A stretch of DNA of 33,846 nt from Streptacidiphilus neutrinimicus (lineage in GTDB: Bacteria > Actinomycetota > Actinomycetes > Streptomycetales > Streptomycetaceae): contig NZ_BBPO01000075.1 of the NCBI RefSeq assembly GCF_000787815.1, positions 1 through 33,846 of the forward strand, written 5' to 3'. A program made the translations under genes and the position numbers. Below the pieces are notes generated by a model, which saw nothing but the letters and a program-made list of their open reading frames with translations, did no database searches and was not told the origin of the DNA. Each line of letters opens with the position of its first letter. The first letter of the stretch is position 1. Positions 6,891 to 15,568 of the stretch are shown in pieces.

Positions 6891-8564
6891 TCAGGGGGCC
6901 GAGTTCGGCACCTTCGGGCTGAGCGCGTAGGCCCGGGTCGGGGTCATGCCGCCGTATCCCGGCAGGGAGACGGTGTCGAAGGTGCTCACCTGGGCGCAGC
7001 TGTTCTGGTTGGCGGTCTGCGCGTGCGCGTCGGTCAGCGCCGCCTTGGTGTTGGCCGGCGCCGGCGCGGCGCTGCCGCCCGGGAAGGCGCTGCCGCTGGA
7101 CCAGTCGGAGCCGATCAGCAGCACGATCGAGCTGCTGACGCTGCTCTGCTTGACCGCCGAGGACTTCAGGCCCAGGTCCTTGGCGACGGCCTGCGCCTCC
7201 GCGGACTTGCCGGCCGGGTAGGTGAGGGTCGTGGTCGAGGTCGAGGGGCCGCTGAGGGCGACGGTGTTCTGGCTGAAGCCGTCACCGATCAGCTTCTGGC
7301 TGATCGCGCCGGCGCGGCCGCTGATGCCGGTGCCGTTCTCGACCTTCACCGCCACGTCCGCCTTGTTGACCGGGCTGGCGGTCGCGGAGGGGGAGGCGCC
7401 GCCCTTGCTCTTGCTCTTGATCTCGCTGAGCGACTGGTCGTTGGCGATAGAGTCGAACAGCGACCGGGCGCCCGGGCCGACGACCAGGCGGGCGCTGTTC
7501 GCGGGGTCGGGCAGCGTCTGCATGGTCAGGAACGTGATGTTGTCCATGGAGATGCCGCTCAGCTCCTGGCCGAGACCGGCGAGCTTGAAGACGCTGCTCA
7601 GACCGGTGTCCACGGTCAGCGCCTTGGTGGCGGCCTGGGCCAGGCTGTACATCGCGGGGATGTCGGTGAGCGTGCCGGCGCTCTTCATCTTCTTCACCAT
7701 GTCCGAGATGAACAGGTGCTGCGCGAAGGTGCGCCCGAGGTCGCCGCCGTCGCCGAAGCCGTGCCGGGTGCGGACGAACTCCAGGGCGGAGACGCCCTTG
7801 AGGGTGTGCGGGCCGGCGGCCAGCTTGAGGTGCGAGTACGGGTCGTAGACGTTCTTGTCGACGCAGACGTTGACGCCGCCCACCGCGTCCGACATGGCGA
7901 CCACGCCGCCGAAGTCGACCTTCATGAAGTGGTCGATGTGGATGCCGGTCAGCTGTTGCACCGCCGCGACGCTGCAGCCCGGGCCCCAGTTGAGCGCGGC
8001 GTTGATCATGTCGGTGTGGGCCGGCTGGCTCGGCGAGCCCTTGACGGAGTCGCACTGCGGGATGGTGGCCTCCAGGTCGCGCGGGACGCTCATCACCGTC
8101 GCGTTGGAGCGGTCCGCGGAGACGTGCAGCACCATCTCGACGTCGGCGCGGGCGCCGGGGCTCCCGCAGTCGCCGCCCAGGTTGCAGTCGGCCTGGCTGT
8201 CGCGCTCGTCGGAGCCGATCAGCAGGATGTTGATCGGGCTGCGCCCGAAGGCGTCGACCTTCTCCTTGCTGCTGCAGGTGGCGCCGGAGCAGAGGTCGGA
8301 CGAGGTGATGTTGCCGTCCAGGGAGTGCACCACGTAGTAGGTGCCGGCGGCCCCGATCACCGCCAGGGAGAGCACGATCGCACCGGCGATCTTGAGGCCC
8401 TTGTGCTTGCTGCCGCCGGATTTCTTCCGGCCGCGCCGCGCCGCGGCGCGGCCTCCGAGAGCCGTGGAGCCGCCTGAGCCGTCGCTGTCGCCCGTGGTCC
8501 CGCCGTCGGCTATGGAGGAGCCTGCCCGGCGTCGGCCCTGTCCTGCGGCGCGGTTTGCGGTCAC
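6891..8564 (-). CDS. LytR-CpsA-Psr (LCP) family cell-wall glycopolymer ligase with LytR_C domain
   Basis: LCP enzymes transfer undecaprenyl-linked glycopolymers onto peptidoglycan at the outer membrane face. With a GTG start at 8564 the product has 557 residues: a basic, Gly/Ser-rich cytoplasmic N terminus, one transmembrane helix (about 57-81), an LCP domain (about 105-295) and a LytR_C domain (about 403-490, KVENGTGISGRAGAISQKL). Active-site arginines appear in SVPRDL (Arg162) and RTRHGFGDGGDLGR (Arg265, Arg267, Arg278). I chose 8564 because AGAGGA lies 7 nt upstream; in-frame GTGs at 8570 and 8612 are alternatives. The crcB operon follows 22 bp downstream. The 65-residue tail after LytR_C is unassigned. 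Confidence 0.92.
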   Translation of the reverse strand: MTANRAAGQGRRRAGSSIADGGTTGDSDGSGGSTALGGRAAARRGRKKSGGSKHKGLKIAGAIVLSLAVIGAAGTYYVVHSLDGNITSSDLCSGATCSSKEKVDAFGRSPINILLIGSDERDSQADCNLGGDCGSPGARADVEMVLHVSADRSNATVMSVPRDLEATIPQCDSVKGSPSQPAHTDMINAALNWGPGCSVAAVQQLTGIHIDHFMKVDFGGVVAMSDAVGGVNVCVDKNVYDPYSHLKLAAGPHTLKGVSALEFVRTRHGFGDGGDLGRTFAQHLFISDMVKKMKSAGTLTDIPAMYSLAQAATKALTVDTGLSSVFKLAGLGQELSGISMDNITFLTMQTLPDPANSARLVVGPGARSLFDSIANDQSLSEIKSKSKGGASPSATASPVNKADVAVKVENGTGISGRAGAISQKLIGDGFSQNTVALSGPSTSTTTLTYPAGKSAEAQAVAKDLGLKSSAVKQSSVSSSIVLLIGSDWSSGSAFPGGSAAPAPANTKAALTDAHAQTANQNSCAQVSTFDTVSLPGYGGMTPTRAYALSPKVPNSAP

Positions 8565-8644
8565 GGTCACATCCTCTGCGGCGAGCTTCGGTCCACCCCC
8601 GGGGTGGGGCACTGTAGCAATCCCCGCTGGGCGATCCCTGGGAG

Positions 8645-8661
8645 GCGGGTTCGACTCCCGT
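8645..8661 (+). other. tRNA T-arm-like hairpin, no complete tRNA
   Basis: GCGGG, TTCGACT and CCCGT form a 5-bp stem (one G-U pair) with a canonical 7-nt T-loop. No matching acceptor, D or anticodon arms are visible in the 75 bp upstream, so this is not an intact tRNA. It may be a tRNA 3'-end remnant or chance. Confidence 0.35.
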
Positions 8662-8892
8662 TTTGATGGGTATAAGGGGCGACTCTGCCACAGCTCTGAT
8701 CACAAATGGAACGGCGGGGGTCACATCCGGGGAGCATCCTTGTGCCCGCGCGGCCTGATCGCCCCCGTGGCCAGCGCGAACACATGCCGCACGTGTACGT
8801 AGAGGTCCTGTGCACTTCCTCTGCGCGCATTGACGCCCCTGCTGACACCCCACGAAGATGGGTGGTCGTTGTCACAGAACCGGTCATCCTCT

Positions 8893-8935
8893 CCCAGCCT
8901 TCGGCCGGGGGTACCCCCACCGGTCGTCGGACCGG
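8893..8935. repeat. Double hairpin, resembles a streptomycete interspersed element
   Basis: GGGGGTACCCCC (8907-8918) is a perfect palindrome preceded by CCAGCCTTCGGCC; it is followed at once by CCGGTC (8920-8925) and GACCGG (8930-8935) with a 4-nt loop. The CCTTCGGCCGGGGGTACCCCCA string looks like a sequence I associate with repeated intergenic positions in Streptomyces genomes; that is from memory and not checkable here. It sits 26 bp before the ATPase start. Confidence 0.5.
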
Positions 8936-8961
8936 CCGAGGCCCGAAGGGCGCTGCACACC

Positions 8962-10071
8962 TTGATAGTGATCGACGCCGTGACCAAGCGGTATCCCGAC
9001 GGGACCACCGCGGTCGACCGGCTCACACTGGAGATCCCCGACGGCTCGATCACGGTGCTGGTAGGCCCCTCCGGCTGTGGCAAGACCACCACCCTGCGCA
9101 TGATCAACCGGATGGTCGAGCCCACCGAGGGCCGGATCCTGCTGGACGGCCGGGACGTGCGCGAGGCCCCGGTCAACGCGCTGCGCCGTTCCATGGGTTA
9201 CGTCATCCAGCACGCAGGGCTCTTCCCGCACCGCAGCGTGGTCGACAACATCGCCACCGTCCCGCGCCTGCTCGGCTGGGACAAGAACAAGGCGCGCGAC
9301 CGGGCGAGGGAGCTGATGGAGCGCGTCGGTCTGGACGCCTCCTTCGCCAAGCGCTACCCCTACCAGCTCTCCGGTGGTCAGCAGCAGCGCGTCGGCGTCG
9401 CCCGCGCCCTGGCCGCGGACCCGCCGGTGCTGCTGATGGACGAGCCGTTCTCCGCCGTCGACCCGATCGTCCGCAAGGGCCTCCAGGACGAACTGCTGCG
9501 CATCCAGGCTGATCTGGGCAAGACCGTGGTCTTCGTCACCCACGACATCGACGAGGCCATCAAGCTCGGCGACATGGTCGCGGTGCTGCGCGAGGGAGGG
9601 CGCCTGGCCCAGTACGCGCCGCCCGCCCAGCTGCTCTCCGCGCCCGCCGACGCGTTCGTGGAGGACTTCCTCGGTGTCGACCGCGGCATCCGCCACCTGT
9701 CCTTCTTCGGCACTGAGGGGCTGGAGCTGAGCACCGAGCCGATCGTCGCCGAGGACGCCACGGCCGAGCAGGTCCGCGCCGCCACCCTCGCGGAGACCCC
9801 CTTCGTCCTGGTCACCGACGCCGAGGGCCGCCCGCGCGGCTGGGCCGACGCGCTCGACCTGGCCACCGGCGGGGCGGGCGAACTGCTGCCCTACGGCCAC
9901 GCGTTCACGATCGGCCGCGACTCGCTGCGGGCCGCGCTCGACTCCGCGGTGCTCTCGCCCACGGGCTGGGCCGTCGCCGTCGACGAGCAGGGCCGCGCCG
10001 TCGGGGTCGCCGCCCAGGAGGCCGTCGCCGCCGCGATACGCAGCGCCCACACGGCGGACGTGCTGCGGTGA
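8962..10071 (+). CDS. Compatible-solute ABC importer, ATP-binding subunit (OpuCA/ProV-like)
   Basis: This 369-residue ATPase belongs to the quaternary-amine (glycine betaine, carnitine, choline) importer family. It has Walker A GPSGCGKT (35-42), signature LSGGQ (136-140) and Walker B VLLMDEP (156-162), followed by THDIDEAIKLGD, typical of OpuCA/ProV. A C-terminal region (about 255-365) has the length and pattern of tandem CBS domains, which gate these importers by ionic strength or c-di-AMP in related systems. I chose TTG at 8962 because MIVIDAVTKRYPDG matches the family start; GTG at 8968 is the alternative. The next gene overlaps by 4 bp (GTGA). The matching binding protein is at 15703-16656, across the conservon. 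Confidence 0.9.
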   Translation: MIVIDAVTKRYPDGTTAVDRLTLEIPDGSITVLVGPSGCGKTTTLRMINRMVEPTEGRILLDGRDVREAPVNALRRSMGYVIQHAGLFPHRSVVDNIATVPRLLGWDKNKARDRARELMERVGLDASFAKRYPYQLSGGQQQRVGVARALAADPPVLLMDEPFSAVDPIVRKGLQDELLRIQADLGKTVVFVTHDIDEAIKLGDMVAVLREGGRLAQYAPPAQLLSAPADAFVEDFLGVDRGIRHLSFFGTEGLELSTEPIVAEDATAEQVRAATLAETPFVLVTDAEGRPRGWADALDLATGGAGELLPYGHAFTIGRDSLRAALDSAVLSPTGWAVAVDEQGRAVGVAAQEAVAAAIRSAHTADVLR

Positions 10072-10724
10072 GCCACGGAGGATTCTTCGAGGTCCCGAGC
10101 GACCTGCAGAACACCTGGTGGGGTCTGGTCGGCTGGCAGCTGCAGCTGACGCTCGTCCCCGTCCTGTGCGGGCTGGTGATCGCGCTGCCGATCGCCCTGT
10201 TCTGCCGCCGCTTCGGCTGGATCTACCCGCCGGTCCTGGGCGTCTCCACCGTCTTCTACGCGGTCCCCTCGCTGGCCCTCTTCGTGTTCCTGATCGACTG
10301 GTTCGGCGAGAGCGACCTCACCGTCGAGATCCCGCTGACCCTCTACACCCTGGTCGTGCTCGTGCCGGCCATCGTCGACGGCATGCGCTCGGTCTCCGAG
10401 GACACCCGTGCGGCCGCGGAGGCCATGGGCTTCGGCACGCTGCGCCGCTACTTCCAGGTGGAGCTCCCGATCGCCGTCCCCGCCGTCTTCGCGGGCCTGC
10501 GCGTCGCCACCGTCTCCAGCGTCAGCCTGGTCAGCGTCGGCATGCTGATCGGCAACGAGGGCGCGCTCGGCAACCTGCTCTCCGACGCCCTCAACTACCA
10601 CCGCCCGCTCCTCGCCTGGGACGCGGTGCTCTCCATCGCCGTCATCGGCGTGCTGCTGGACACCCTGCTCGTGCTGGCCCGGCGGCTGCTGACGCCCTGG
10701 GCGAGGAAGGCCACGGCCAAGTGA
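10068..10724 (+). CDS. Compatible-solute ABC importer, permease (OpuCB/ProW-like)
   Basis: The 218-residue polytopic protein carries the BPD_transp_1 fold: about five to six hydrophobic helices and the coupling loop EDTRAAAEAMGFGTLRRYFQVELPIAVPAVFAGLR (EAA-type motif) that docks on the ATPase. It begins with GTG overlapping the ATPase stop, and its own TGA overlaps the next GTG, so the three importer genes are translationally coupled. With the second permease it should form the heterodimeric membrane channel. Sequences such as PSLALFVFLIDWFGES and GALGNLLSDALNY fit the betaine/choline subclass. Confidence 0.9.
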   Translation: MSHGGFFEVPSDLQNTWWGLVGWQLQLTLVPVLCGLVIALPIALFCRRFGWIYPPVLGVSTVFYAVPSLALFVFLIDWFGESDLTVEIPLTLYTLVVLVPAIVDGMRSVSEDTRAAAEAMGFGTLRRYFQVELPIAVPAVFAGLRVATVSSVSLVSVGMLIGNEGALGNLLSDALNYHRPLLAWDAVLSIAVIGVLLDTLLVLARRLLTPWARKATAK

Positions 10725-11389
10725 ACATCTTCGGCTACGCCCAGCAGTTCTTCGACGCCCCCGGCCGCTGGTCCGGCGCCGACGGCATCCCCACCCGCAT
10801 GCTGGAACACGTCCAGTACAGCGCGCTGGCCCTGCTGATCGCCCTGGTGATCGCGCTGCCCGTCGGCCTGGTCACCGGTCACACCGGCCGCGGCGGCAAC
10901 GCCCTGGCCGTGCTGGCGACGGCCGCCCGCGCGCTGCCGTCCTTCGGCCTGCTGGTCCTGCTCACCATCCTGATGGGCCTGGGCCTGACGCCGGTGATGG
11001 TTCCCCTCGTCGCCCTCGCCGTCCCGCCGATCCTGGTCACCACCTACGAGGCGATGCGCGGCGTCGACCCCTCGCTGGTCGACGCGGCACGCGGCGTCGG
11101 CCTGCCCTGGTGGCGCGTTCTCGCCCAGGTCGAGCTGCCGGTGGCGCTGCCGCTGATCCTGAGCGGGATCCGCTCGGGCGCCATCCAGATCGTCTCGACC
11201 GCGACGATCGCCGCCTACGTCTCCTTCGGCGGCCTCGGCCGCTACATCGTCGACGGCCTCAGCCAGGTCGACTACGCCAAGGTCGTGGGCGGCGCCGTGC
11301 TGGTCGCGGCGCTGGCGCTGGCCACCCTGGGGCTCTTCTGGCTGCTGGACAGGCTCCTGGTCTCGCCCGGGGTGCGCCGCGGCCGGTAG
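10721..11389 (+). CDS. Compatible-solute ABC importer, second permease (OpuCD/ProW-like)
   Basis: This 222-residue permease starts at GTG 10721, overlapping the previous gene by 4 bp. It has the family loop DPSLVDAARGVGLPWWRVLAQVELPVALPLILSGIRSG and about six hydrophobic segments, with GFGGLGRYIVDGL-like sequence near the end. It is a paralogue of the preceding permease and completes the channel. The gene converges on cvnD, leaving a 28-bp gap with no clear terminator hairpin. The operon therefore ends without the substrate-binding gene, which is found 4.3 kb downstream. Confidence 0.9.
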   Translation: MNIFGYAQQFFDAPGRWSGADGIPTRMLEHVQYSALALLIALVIALPVGLVTGHTGRGGNALAVLATAARALPSFGLLVLLTILMGLGLTPVMVPLVALAVPPILVTTYEAMRGVDPSLVDAARGVGLPWWRVLAQVELPVALPLILSGIRSGAIQIVSTATIAAYVSFGGLGRYIVDGLSQVDYAKVVGGAVLVAALALATLGLFWLLDRLLVSPGVRRGR

Positions 11390-11417
11390 CCGGCCCCCGC
11401 GCCCCGTCGCGCCGTGG

Positions 11418-12014
11418 CTACTCCTCCTCGGCGCGCTGGAGCGCCAGTTCGAGCACCACCAGCAACGCGTCGCGGACGCTGCCGCGCTCCCGCGCGTCGA
11501 AGAGGACCAGCGGCACGGAGTCCGGGATGTCGAGCGCCCAGCGGACCTCGTCGAGGTCGTGGTCGAGGTTGCCGTCGAAGACGTTGATGCCGACGGCGAA
11601 GGGCAGGCCCTTGTTCTCGAAGTAGTCGACCGCCGCGAAGCAGTCGTCCAGCCGCCGGGTGTCCACGATCACCAGGCCACCGAGCGCGCCTGCGACCAGG
11701 TCGTCCCACATGAACCCGAACCGGTCCTGGCCGGGAGTGCCGAACAGGTACAGCTTCAGGGTCGGGTCGAGGGTGATGACGCCGAAGTCCATCGCCACCG
11801 TGGTGGTGGTCTTGTGCGGAGTGTGCGTCAGGTCGTCGACGCCCGCGGCGACCTCCGTGATGGAGGCTTCCGTCGTCAGCGGGTCGATCTCGGAGATGGA
11901 GGCGACGGTCGTGGTCTTGCCCACGCCGAAGCCGCCCGCGATGACCATCTTGACCGGCAGCGGCGGGCGGCCCGCACCGGACGCGGAGGGGTTAGGCAGG
12001 GCGGTTGTTGTCAC
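11418..12014 (-). CDS. cvnD: Conservon GTP-binding protein CvnD
   Basis: The 198-residue small GTPase has a P-loop GGFGVGKT (27-34), a switch-like TPGQDRFGFMW and a region LVIVDTRRLDDCFAAVDYFE typical of CvnD/Gtr-MglA-related proteins. In conservons the GTPase works with a histidine-kinase-like membrane protein, a roadblock protein and a DUF742 protein, in an arrangement likened to eukaryotic G-protein-coupled signalling. The GTG start lies within cvnC; the two genes overlap by 23 bp. It is last in the cvnABCD run and converges on the importer permease. Confidence 0.93.
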   Translation of the reverse strand: MTTTALPNPSASGAGRPPLPVKMVIAGGFGVGKTTTVASISEIDPLTTEASITEVAAGVDDLTHTPHKTTTTVAMDFGVITLDPTLKLYLFGTPGQDRFGFMWDDLVAGALGGLVIVDTRRLDDCFAAVDYFENKGLPFAVGINVFDGNLDHDLDEVRWALDIPDSVPLVLFDARERGSVRDALLVVLELALQRAEEE

Positions 12015-12564
12015 GCGTGAGACCTCGCGAGTCGGGGACGGCGCGGAGCCCGTCGATCACCCGTCGCAGGACGGAGAGGTCGTGGGCGGCGTCGGCCTGG
12101 GGAGCGTGGACGGTCAGGTGTCCGGCGGAGCGCAGGTCACCGGCGAGCACCCGCACCACGTTGAGGTGGTGCTGCAGCCGGGCCGCGAGCTCCGCGAGCG
12201 ACAGCGGTTCGCGGCAGGCCGCGACGATGTCGTGCTGTTCGAAGGTGAGCGACGGCAGCGCGTCGAGGCCCGCCGCCGTGGTGACGACCTGGGTCTCCAG
12301 CGGGAGCCGGTCCGCGTCGGTCGTCCGTCCCGCGGTGACCAGGAACGGCCGGACGGAGAGGCTGCGCCGGACGGGCTCGCCGACGGGTCCCGGCCCGGCC
12401 GCCGCCGCGGTTGCCGACGCCGCGGTTCCCGGTGCCGAGGCGTCGACGGGCGCGGAGGCGGAGCCGGTCGCGGGCTCGTCCTCCTCCGGCGGGTCGACGT
12501 AGGGCCGCAGCGGCCGGACGACCCCCTCGCCGCGTCTTCCGGAGGTGTCGTCGGAGCCGCTCAC
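11992..12564 (-). CDS. cvnC: Conservon DUF742 protein CvnC
   Basis: The 190-residue protein has a DUF742 domain in its C-terminal half: VRPFLVTAGRT, ALPSLTFEQHDIVAACREPLSLAELAARLQHHLNVVRVLAGDL, then HAPQADAAHDLSVLRRVIDGLRAV. The fold contains a winged-helix-like element. The first 75 residues are a Pro/Ala/acidic linker with RRGEGVVRPLRPYV near the start. DUF742 proteins are thought to couple the roadblock and GTPase partners. The GTG start overlaps the cvnB stop by 4 bp, and its 3' end overlaps cvnD. Confidence 0.92.
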   Translation of the reverse strand: MSGSDDTSGRRGEGVVRPLRPYVDPPEEDEPATGSASAPVDASAPGTAASATAAAAGPGPVGEPVRRSLSVRPFLVTAGRTTDADRLPLETQVVTTAAGLDALPSLTFEQHDIVAACREPLSLAELAARLQHHLNVVRVLAGDLRSAGHLTVHAPQADAAHDLSVLRRVIDGLRAVPDSRGLTRDNNRPA

Positions 12565-13001
12565 GCGCCGACGCCGTTCTTCAGCTCCATGATCAGCTGC
12601 GGGCTGAGCGCGGCCCCGGCGCGGTTGGCGAAGAGGGTCATCTCGTAGGCGATGTTGCCCAGCTTGGCCTCCTTGGAGGTCACCACGCCGAGCACGCAGC
12701 CGTTGCCGATCGAACTGACCAGCAGGTGGCCGCCCTCCAGGTCGATGATGACCTTGTTCAGGCCGCCCAGGCCGTAGTTGCCGGAGGCGCCCGCCGCCAG
12801 GCTGGTGATGCCGGAGACGATCGCGGCCAGCCGCTCGGAGTCGGCGTGGTCGCGGAGCCTGGAGACGGCGATCAGGAGGCCGTCGGAGGAGACGGCGATG
12901 GCGTCGACGACGCCGGCGGTCTCCCCGGCGAAGCGGCCCAGCAGCCAGGTGAAGTCCGCCGCGGCGCCTTGCAGGTCCTGCACGGTGGGATCGGTCGTCA
13001 C
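12561..13001 (-). CDS. cvnB: Conservon roadblock/LC7 protein CvnB
   Basis: The 146-residue protein is a single roadblock/LC7 domain: FTWLLGRFAGETAGVVDAIAVSSDGLLIAVS at the N terminus, then NKVIIDLEGGHLLVSSIGNGCVLGVVTSKEAKLGNIAYEMTLFANRAGAALSPQL. Roadblock proteins dimerise and regulate small GTPases of the MglA/Rag type, here presumably CvnD. GTG start at 13001, overlapping the cvnA stop by 4 bp, with its own stop overlapping cvnC, which indicates tight translational coupling. Confidence 0.95.
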   Translation of the reverse strand: MTTDPTVQDLQGAAADFTWLLGRFAGETAGVVDAIAVSSDGLLIAVSRLRDHADSERLAAIVSGITSLAAGASGNYGLGGLNKVIIDLEGGHLLVSSIGNGCVLGVVTSKEAKLGNIAYEMTLFANRAGAALSPQLIMELKNGVGA

Positions 13002-15349
13002 TGTCCCACTCCTTCCGTTCTCTCAGGGGTGCTGGTCGTGCCGTTGGTGCTGGTGGAACCGATACTGCTGTCGCGCTCGGCGCGGCTGACCGCGGCTTCG
13101 AACTCCTCCAGGGCGGAGCGCACTTCGTCCGGATCCGCGGGGCGGGCCGCGAAGTGGACGGCGCCGCCTCGGTCCTCGCGCAGGGTCGCCCCGCGCACCC
13201 GTCGCTTCAGCCCCCCGCTCGCCTGGACGCCGTCGGCGCCGGTCTCGTTCCCGTCGCCGTGGGTGCGGGCGCCGGCGGACGCGAGGGCGGGGGCCGGCTC
13301 CGGAGCCGGAATCGCCGCCTTCAGACGCGCGGGGGAGGGCGCGAGCGCGGGCGCCGCGACCGCGGACCAGGTGAGGCCCGCGAGCGTCGCGCCCGGGGTG
13401 ACCAGATCGGCGGGCAGGGCGACGTCGCAGGTCACACCGCCGCCAGGGGTGTGCGACAGGGTGACCCTGAGGTCCCAGCGGCGGGCGAGCACGCCGACGA
13501 CGAAGAGGCCGAGCACTCTGGTGGGCGCCAGGTCCAGGCGCTCGCGGCGGACCAGCCGGGCGTTCTCCTCGAGGAGCCGTTCCGCGCTCATGCCGAGACC
13601 GTGGTCGACGATCTCCAGCACCGCCTGGCCGTGACGCTCCCGCAGCGTCACGGCGACCTCGCTGTGCGCGGGGGAGAAGGAGACCGCGTTCTCCAGCAGT
13701 TCCGCCAGCACCAGGACGAGGTCGTTGACGAGGTCCGGCGCCACGGTCGCGTCGACGTCGGCCAGCAGCCGGACCCGCTCGAAGCCCTCGATCTGGCCCA
13801 GCGCGGCCCGGACGACGTGACTCAGTTCGGCCGGGCGACCGTCGAGTTCGGTGTCCCGCAGGCCGGCCAGCAGCATCAGGGAGTCGGCGTTGCGCTGCAG
13901 ACGCACCGCGATGTGGTCGATCCGGTAGAGCTGTTCGAGCAGCGCGGGGTCGGTCTCCCCGCGCTCCACCGCGTCGATCAGCCCCAGTTGACGTCCCGTC
14001 AGGTTGGCGACCCGGCGTCCGATGTTGCCGAACATCTCCGCGATGTTGCGGCGGCTCTGCGCCTGCCGCTCCAACAGCGCGCCGGCGGTGGCCTGCACCT
14101 GGTTGAACGCCCTGGCCAGCTCGCCGATCTCGTCGCTCGCCAGGATCGGCAGGTCCTCCAGCTGCGGGGGGCCGTCGGCTGCGGGGGTGTCCTCGTCCGC
14201 GACGCGCGCCAACTCCTGGGCGGAGAGCTCGGAGACGCGCCGCGCGGCCTCGGTCACCTGCTGCAGCGGACCGACGATCGAGCGGCGGATGAGCGTGAGC
14301 AGCAGCACCCAGCCGAGGAAGAGGACGACGGCGAGGACGAGCAGCAGGCTCGCCCGCCACCAGGAGCGGCTCGAGTCGCGCCGGGCCTCGGCGGCGATCT
14401 GCGGGATCAGCCTGCTGATGACGCCGGCCCGCTGCTGGGACTCCCGGTCGGCCGCCGGCTCCAGCGCCTGCGCCGCCTTGCCTGCGGCGCGCAGTTGCGC
14501 TGCGGTGGGGTTGGCCACGGCCGAGATGTTCTGCGCCAGGTCGCTGAGCGTCGACTCGAGTTGCAGCTCGTCCGGGCCGAAGTCGATCTCGTAGAGAGCG
14601 CTGGACCGGTCGGCCGGCGCGACCGCGGCGAAGCGGGCCTGCTGGGCCTTGTAGAGCTGGTAGCTGCTCTCCGCCACACCGAACTGGACGACGGCGTCGG
14701 AGTCCCTGGTGAGCGCGGAGACGACGGACGTCTCGAACTGCGCGTGGGCCGAGTCGGCCCGGAGCAGCACGTCGAGCTGGTCCGCGAGGCGCGCGGCGCT
14801 CTGGCTGTGCTGCTGTGCGGTGAGGCCGAGGCCGTCGATCAGGCCCTCGGAGACGTCGCCGTAGGCGGCGTCGATGTTCTCGGTCGGGAGGAGGCCGGAG
14901 GCGACGGCCTGGCGAGCCAGGCCGAGCCCGTACGGCCCCAGTCTCTGCAGCGCGGTGTCCAGCTCCGCCGGCATCGCGCTGCCGAAAGCCCGTCGGACGG
15001 CGGCCGCCTGGGCGTCCGTGGCGTGCTGCGCGGCCGCGTAGGCGGCGCGGTCGGCCGGGTTCCTGCCGACGCCGGCCGTGGTGCTCCAGTAGCTCTCGTA
15101 GGCGAGGATCGCCTGCGCCTGCTCGCGCTGGATGTCGTCGACGAGGCGGGCGACGGTGGCGCTGTTGCCGAGCAGGCCGGCCTCGGTCGCCGCGGACTGG
15201 GCCTGGTTGACCTGGCCCGCCATGGCCACCGTGCCGAGCAGGGTGATGACGACGAGCGGGGCGGCGATCAGCGTGTTGAGCTTGCGCCGGAACGGCAGCC
15301 GGGTGAGACGTCGTCCGAGCCGGTCGGCCAAGGTGTCCAGGGAGGACAA
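12998..15349 (-). CDS. cvnA: Conservon sensor histidine kinase CvnA
   Basis: The 783-residue membrane protein starts at TTG 15349, preceded by AGGAGA 5 nt upstream. A first transmembrane helix (about 28-50) and a second (about 338-362) flank an extracytoplasmic helical sensor region of about 290 residues, of nitrate-sensor-like (NIT) type. A HAMP-like linker follows, then a dimerisation helix region and an HATPase_c domain with N-box ELLENAVSFSPAHSEV and G-box DHGLGMS. No well-formed phospho-accepting H-box is obvious, which is common in this nitrate-sensor-like kinase group. The C-terminal 120 residues are Ala/Pro-rich and disordered. It heads the operon cvnABCD, with a likely promoter at 15446-15475. 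Confidence 0.93.
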   Translation of the reverse strand: MSSLDTLADRLGRRLTRLPFRRKLNTLIAAPLVVITLLGTVAMAGQVNQAQSAATEAGLLGNSATVARLVDDIQREQAQAILAYESYWSTTAGVGRNPADRAAYAAAQHATDAQAAAVRRAFGSAMPAELDTALQRLGPYGLGLARQAVASGLLPTENIDAAYGDVSEGLIDGLGLTAQQHSQSAARLADQLDVLLRADSAHAQFETSVVSALTRDSDAVVQFGVAESSYQLYKAQQARFAAVAPADRSSALYEIDFGPDELQLESTLSDLAQNISAVANPTAAQLRAAGKAAQALEPAADRESQQRAGVISRLIPQIAAEARRDSSRSWWRASLLLVLAVVLFLGWVLLLTLIRRSIVGPLQQVTEAARRVSELSAQELARVADEDTPAADGPPQLEDLPILASDEIGELARAFNQVQATAGALLERQAQSRRNIAEMFGNIGRRVANLTGRQLGLIDAVERGETDPALLEQLYRIDHIAVRLQRNADSLMLLAGLRDTELDGRPAELSHVVRAALGQIEGFERVRLLADVDATVAPDLVNDLVLVLAELLENAVSFSPAHSEVAVTLRERHGQAVLEIVDHGLGMSAERLLEENARLVRRERLDLAPTRVLGLFVVGVLARRWDLRVTLSHTPGGGVTCDVALPADLVTPGATLAGLTWSAVAAPALAPSPARLKAAIPAPEPAPALASAGARTHGDGNETGADGVQASGGLKRRVRGATLREDRGGAVHFAARPADPDEVRSALEEFEAAVSRAERDSSIGSTSTNGTTSTPERTEGVGQ

Positions 15350-15445
15350 GAGGATCTCCTAATGTCCCTGTGCTTCCTGAGTGTTGACGGTGCATCCGGC
15401 GGCGGGTCGAACCTGAGCCCGCCCCCCGAACCCGTGACCGCGGCG

Positions 15446-15475
15446 AGACTACCGGTTGAGCGGTCCGTTTGTCAG
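15446..15475 (-). promoter_or_regulatory. Likely promoter of the cvnABCD operon
   Basis: On the minus strand CTGACA (15475-15470) and TAGTCT (15451-15446) are separated by 18 bp, close to the streptomycete housekeeping consensus TTGACN-N18-TAGNNT. The predicted transcript start near 15439 gives a leader of about 90 nt to the TTG of cvnA. Confidence 0.5.
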
Positions 15476-15568
15476 AGGCGACTGTGAATATTGCGCGACA
15501 ACGAGGCCCTCGGACTTCCAGTTTTCGTGCGGGGCGGTACACCATCGTTCGGTCCCAGGAGGTCGATC

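Larger units (their letters stand above)
8565..8961. other. 397-bp divergent intergenic region
   Basis: This region lies between the LCP gene (minus) and the importer ATPase gene (plus). It contains an isolated tRNA T-arm-like hairpin (8645-8661), two adjacent hairpins (8907-8935) just before the ATPase gene, and a weak promoter-like pair TTGACG (8830-8835) and GAAGAT (8854-8859) with an 18-bp spacer. I see no convincing gene on either strand. Confidence 0.4.

Noticed and set aside
8580-8665. Complete tRNA gene
   Set aside because: Only a T-arm is present; no acceptor, D or anticodon stems could be paired upstream.
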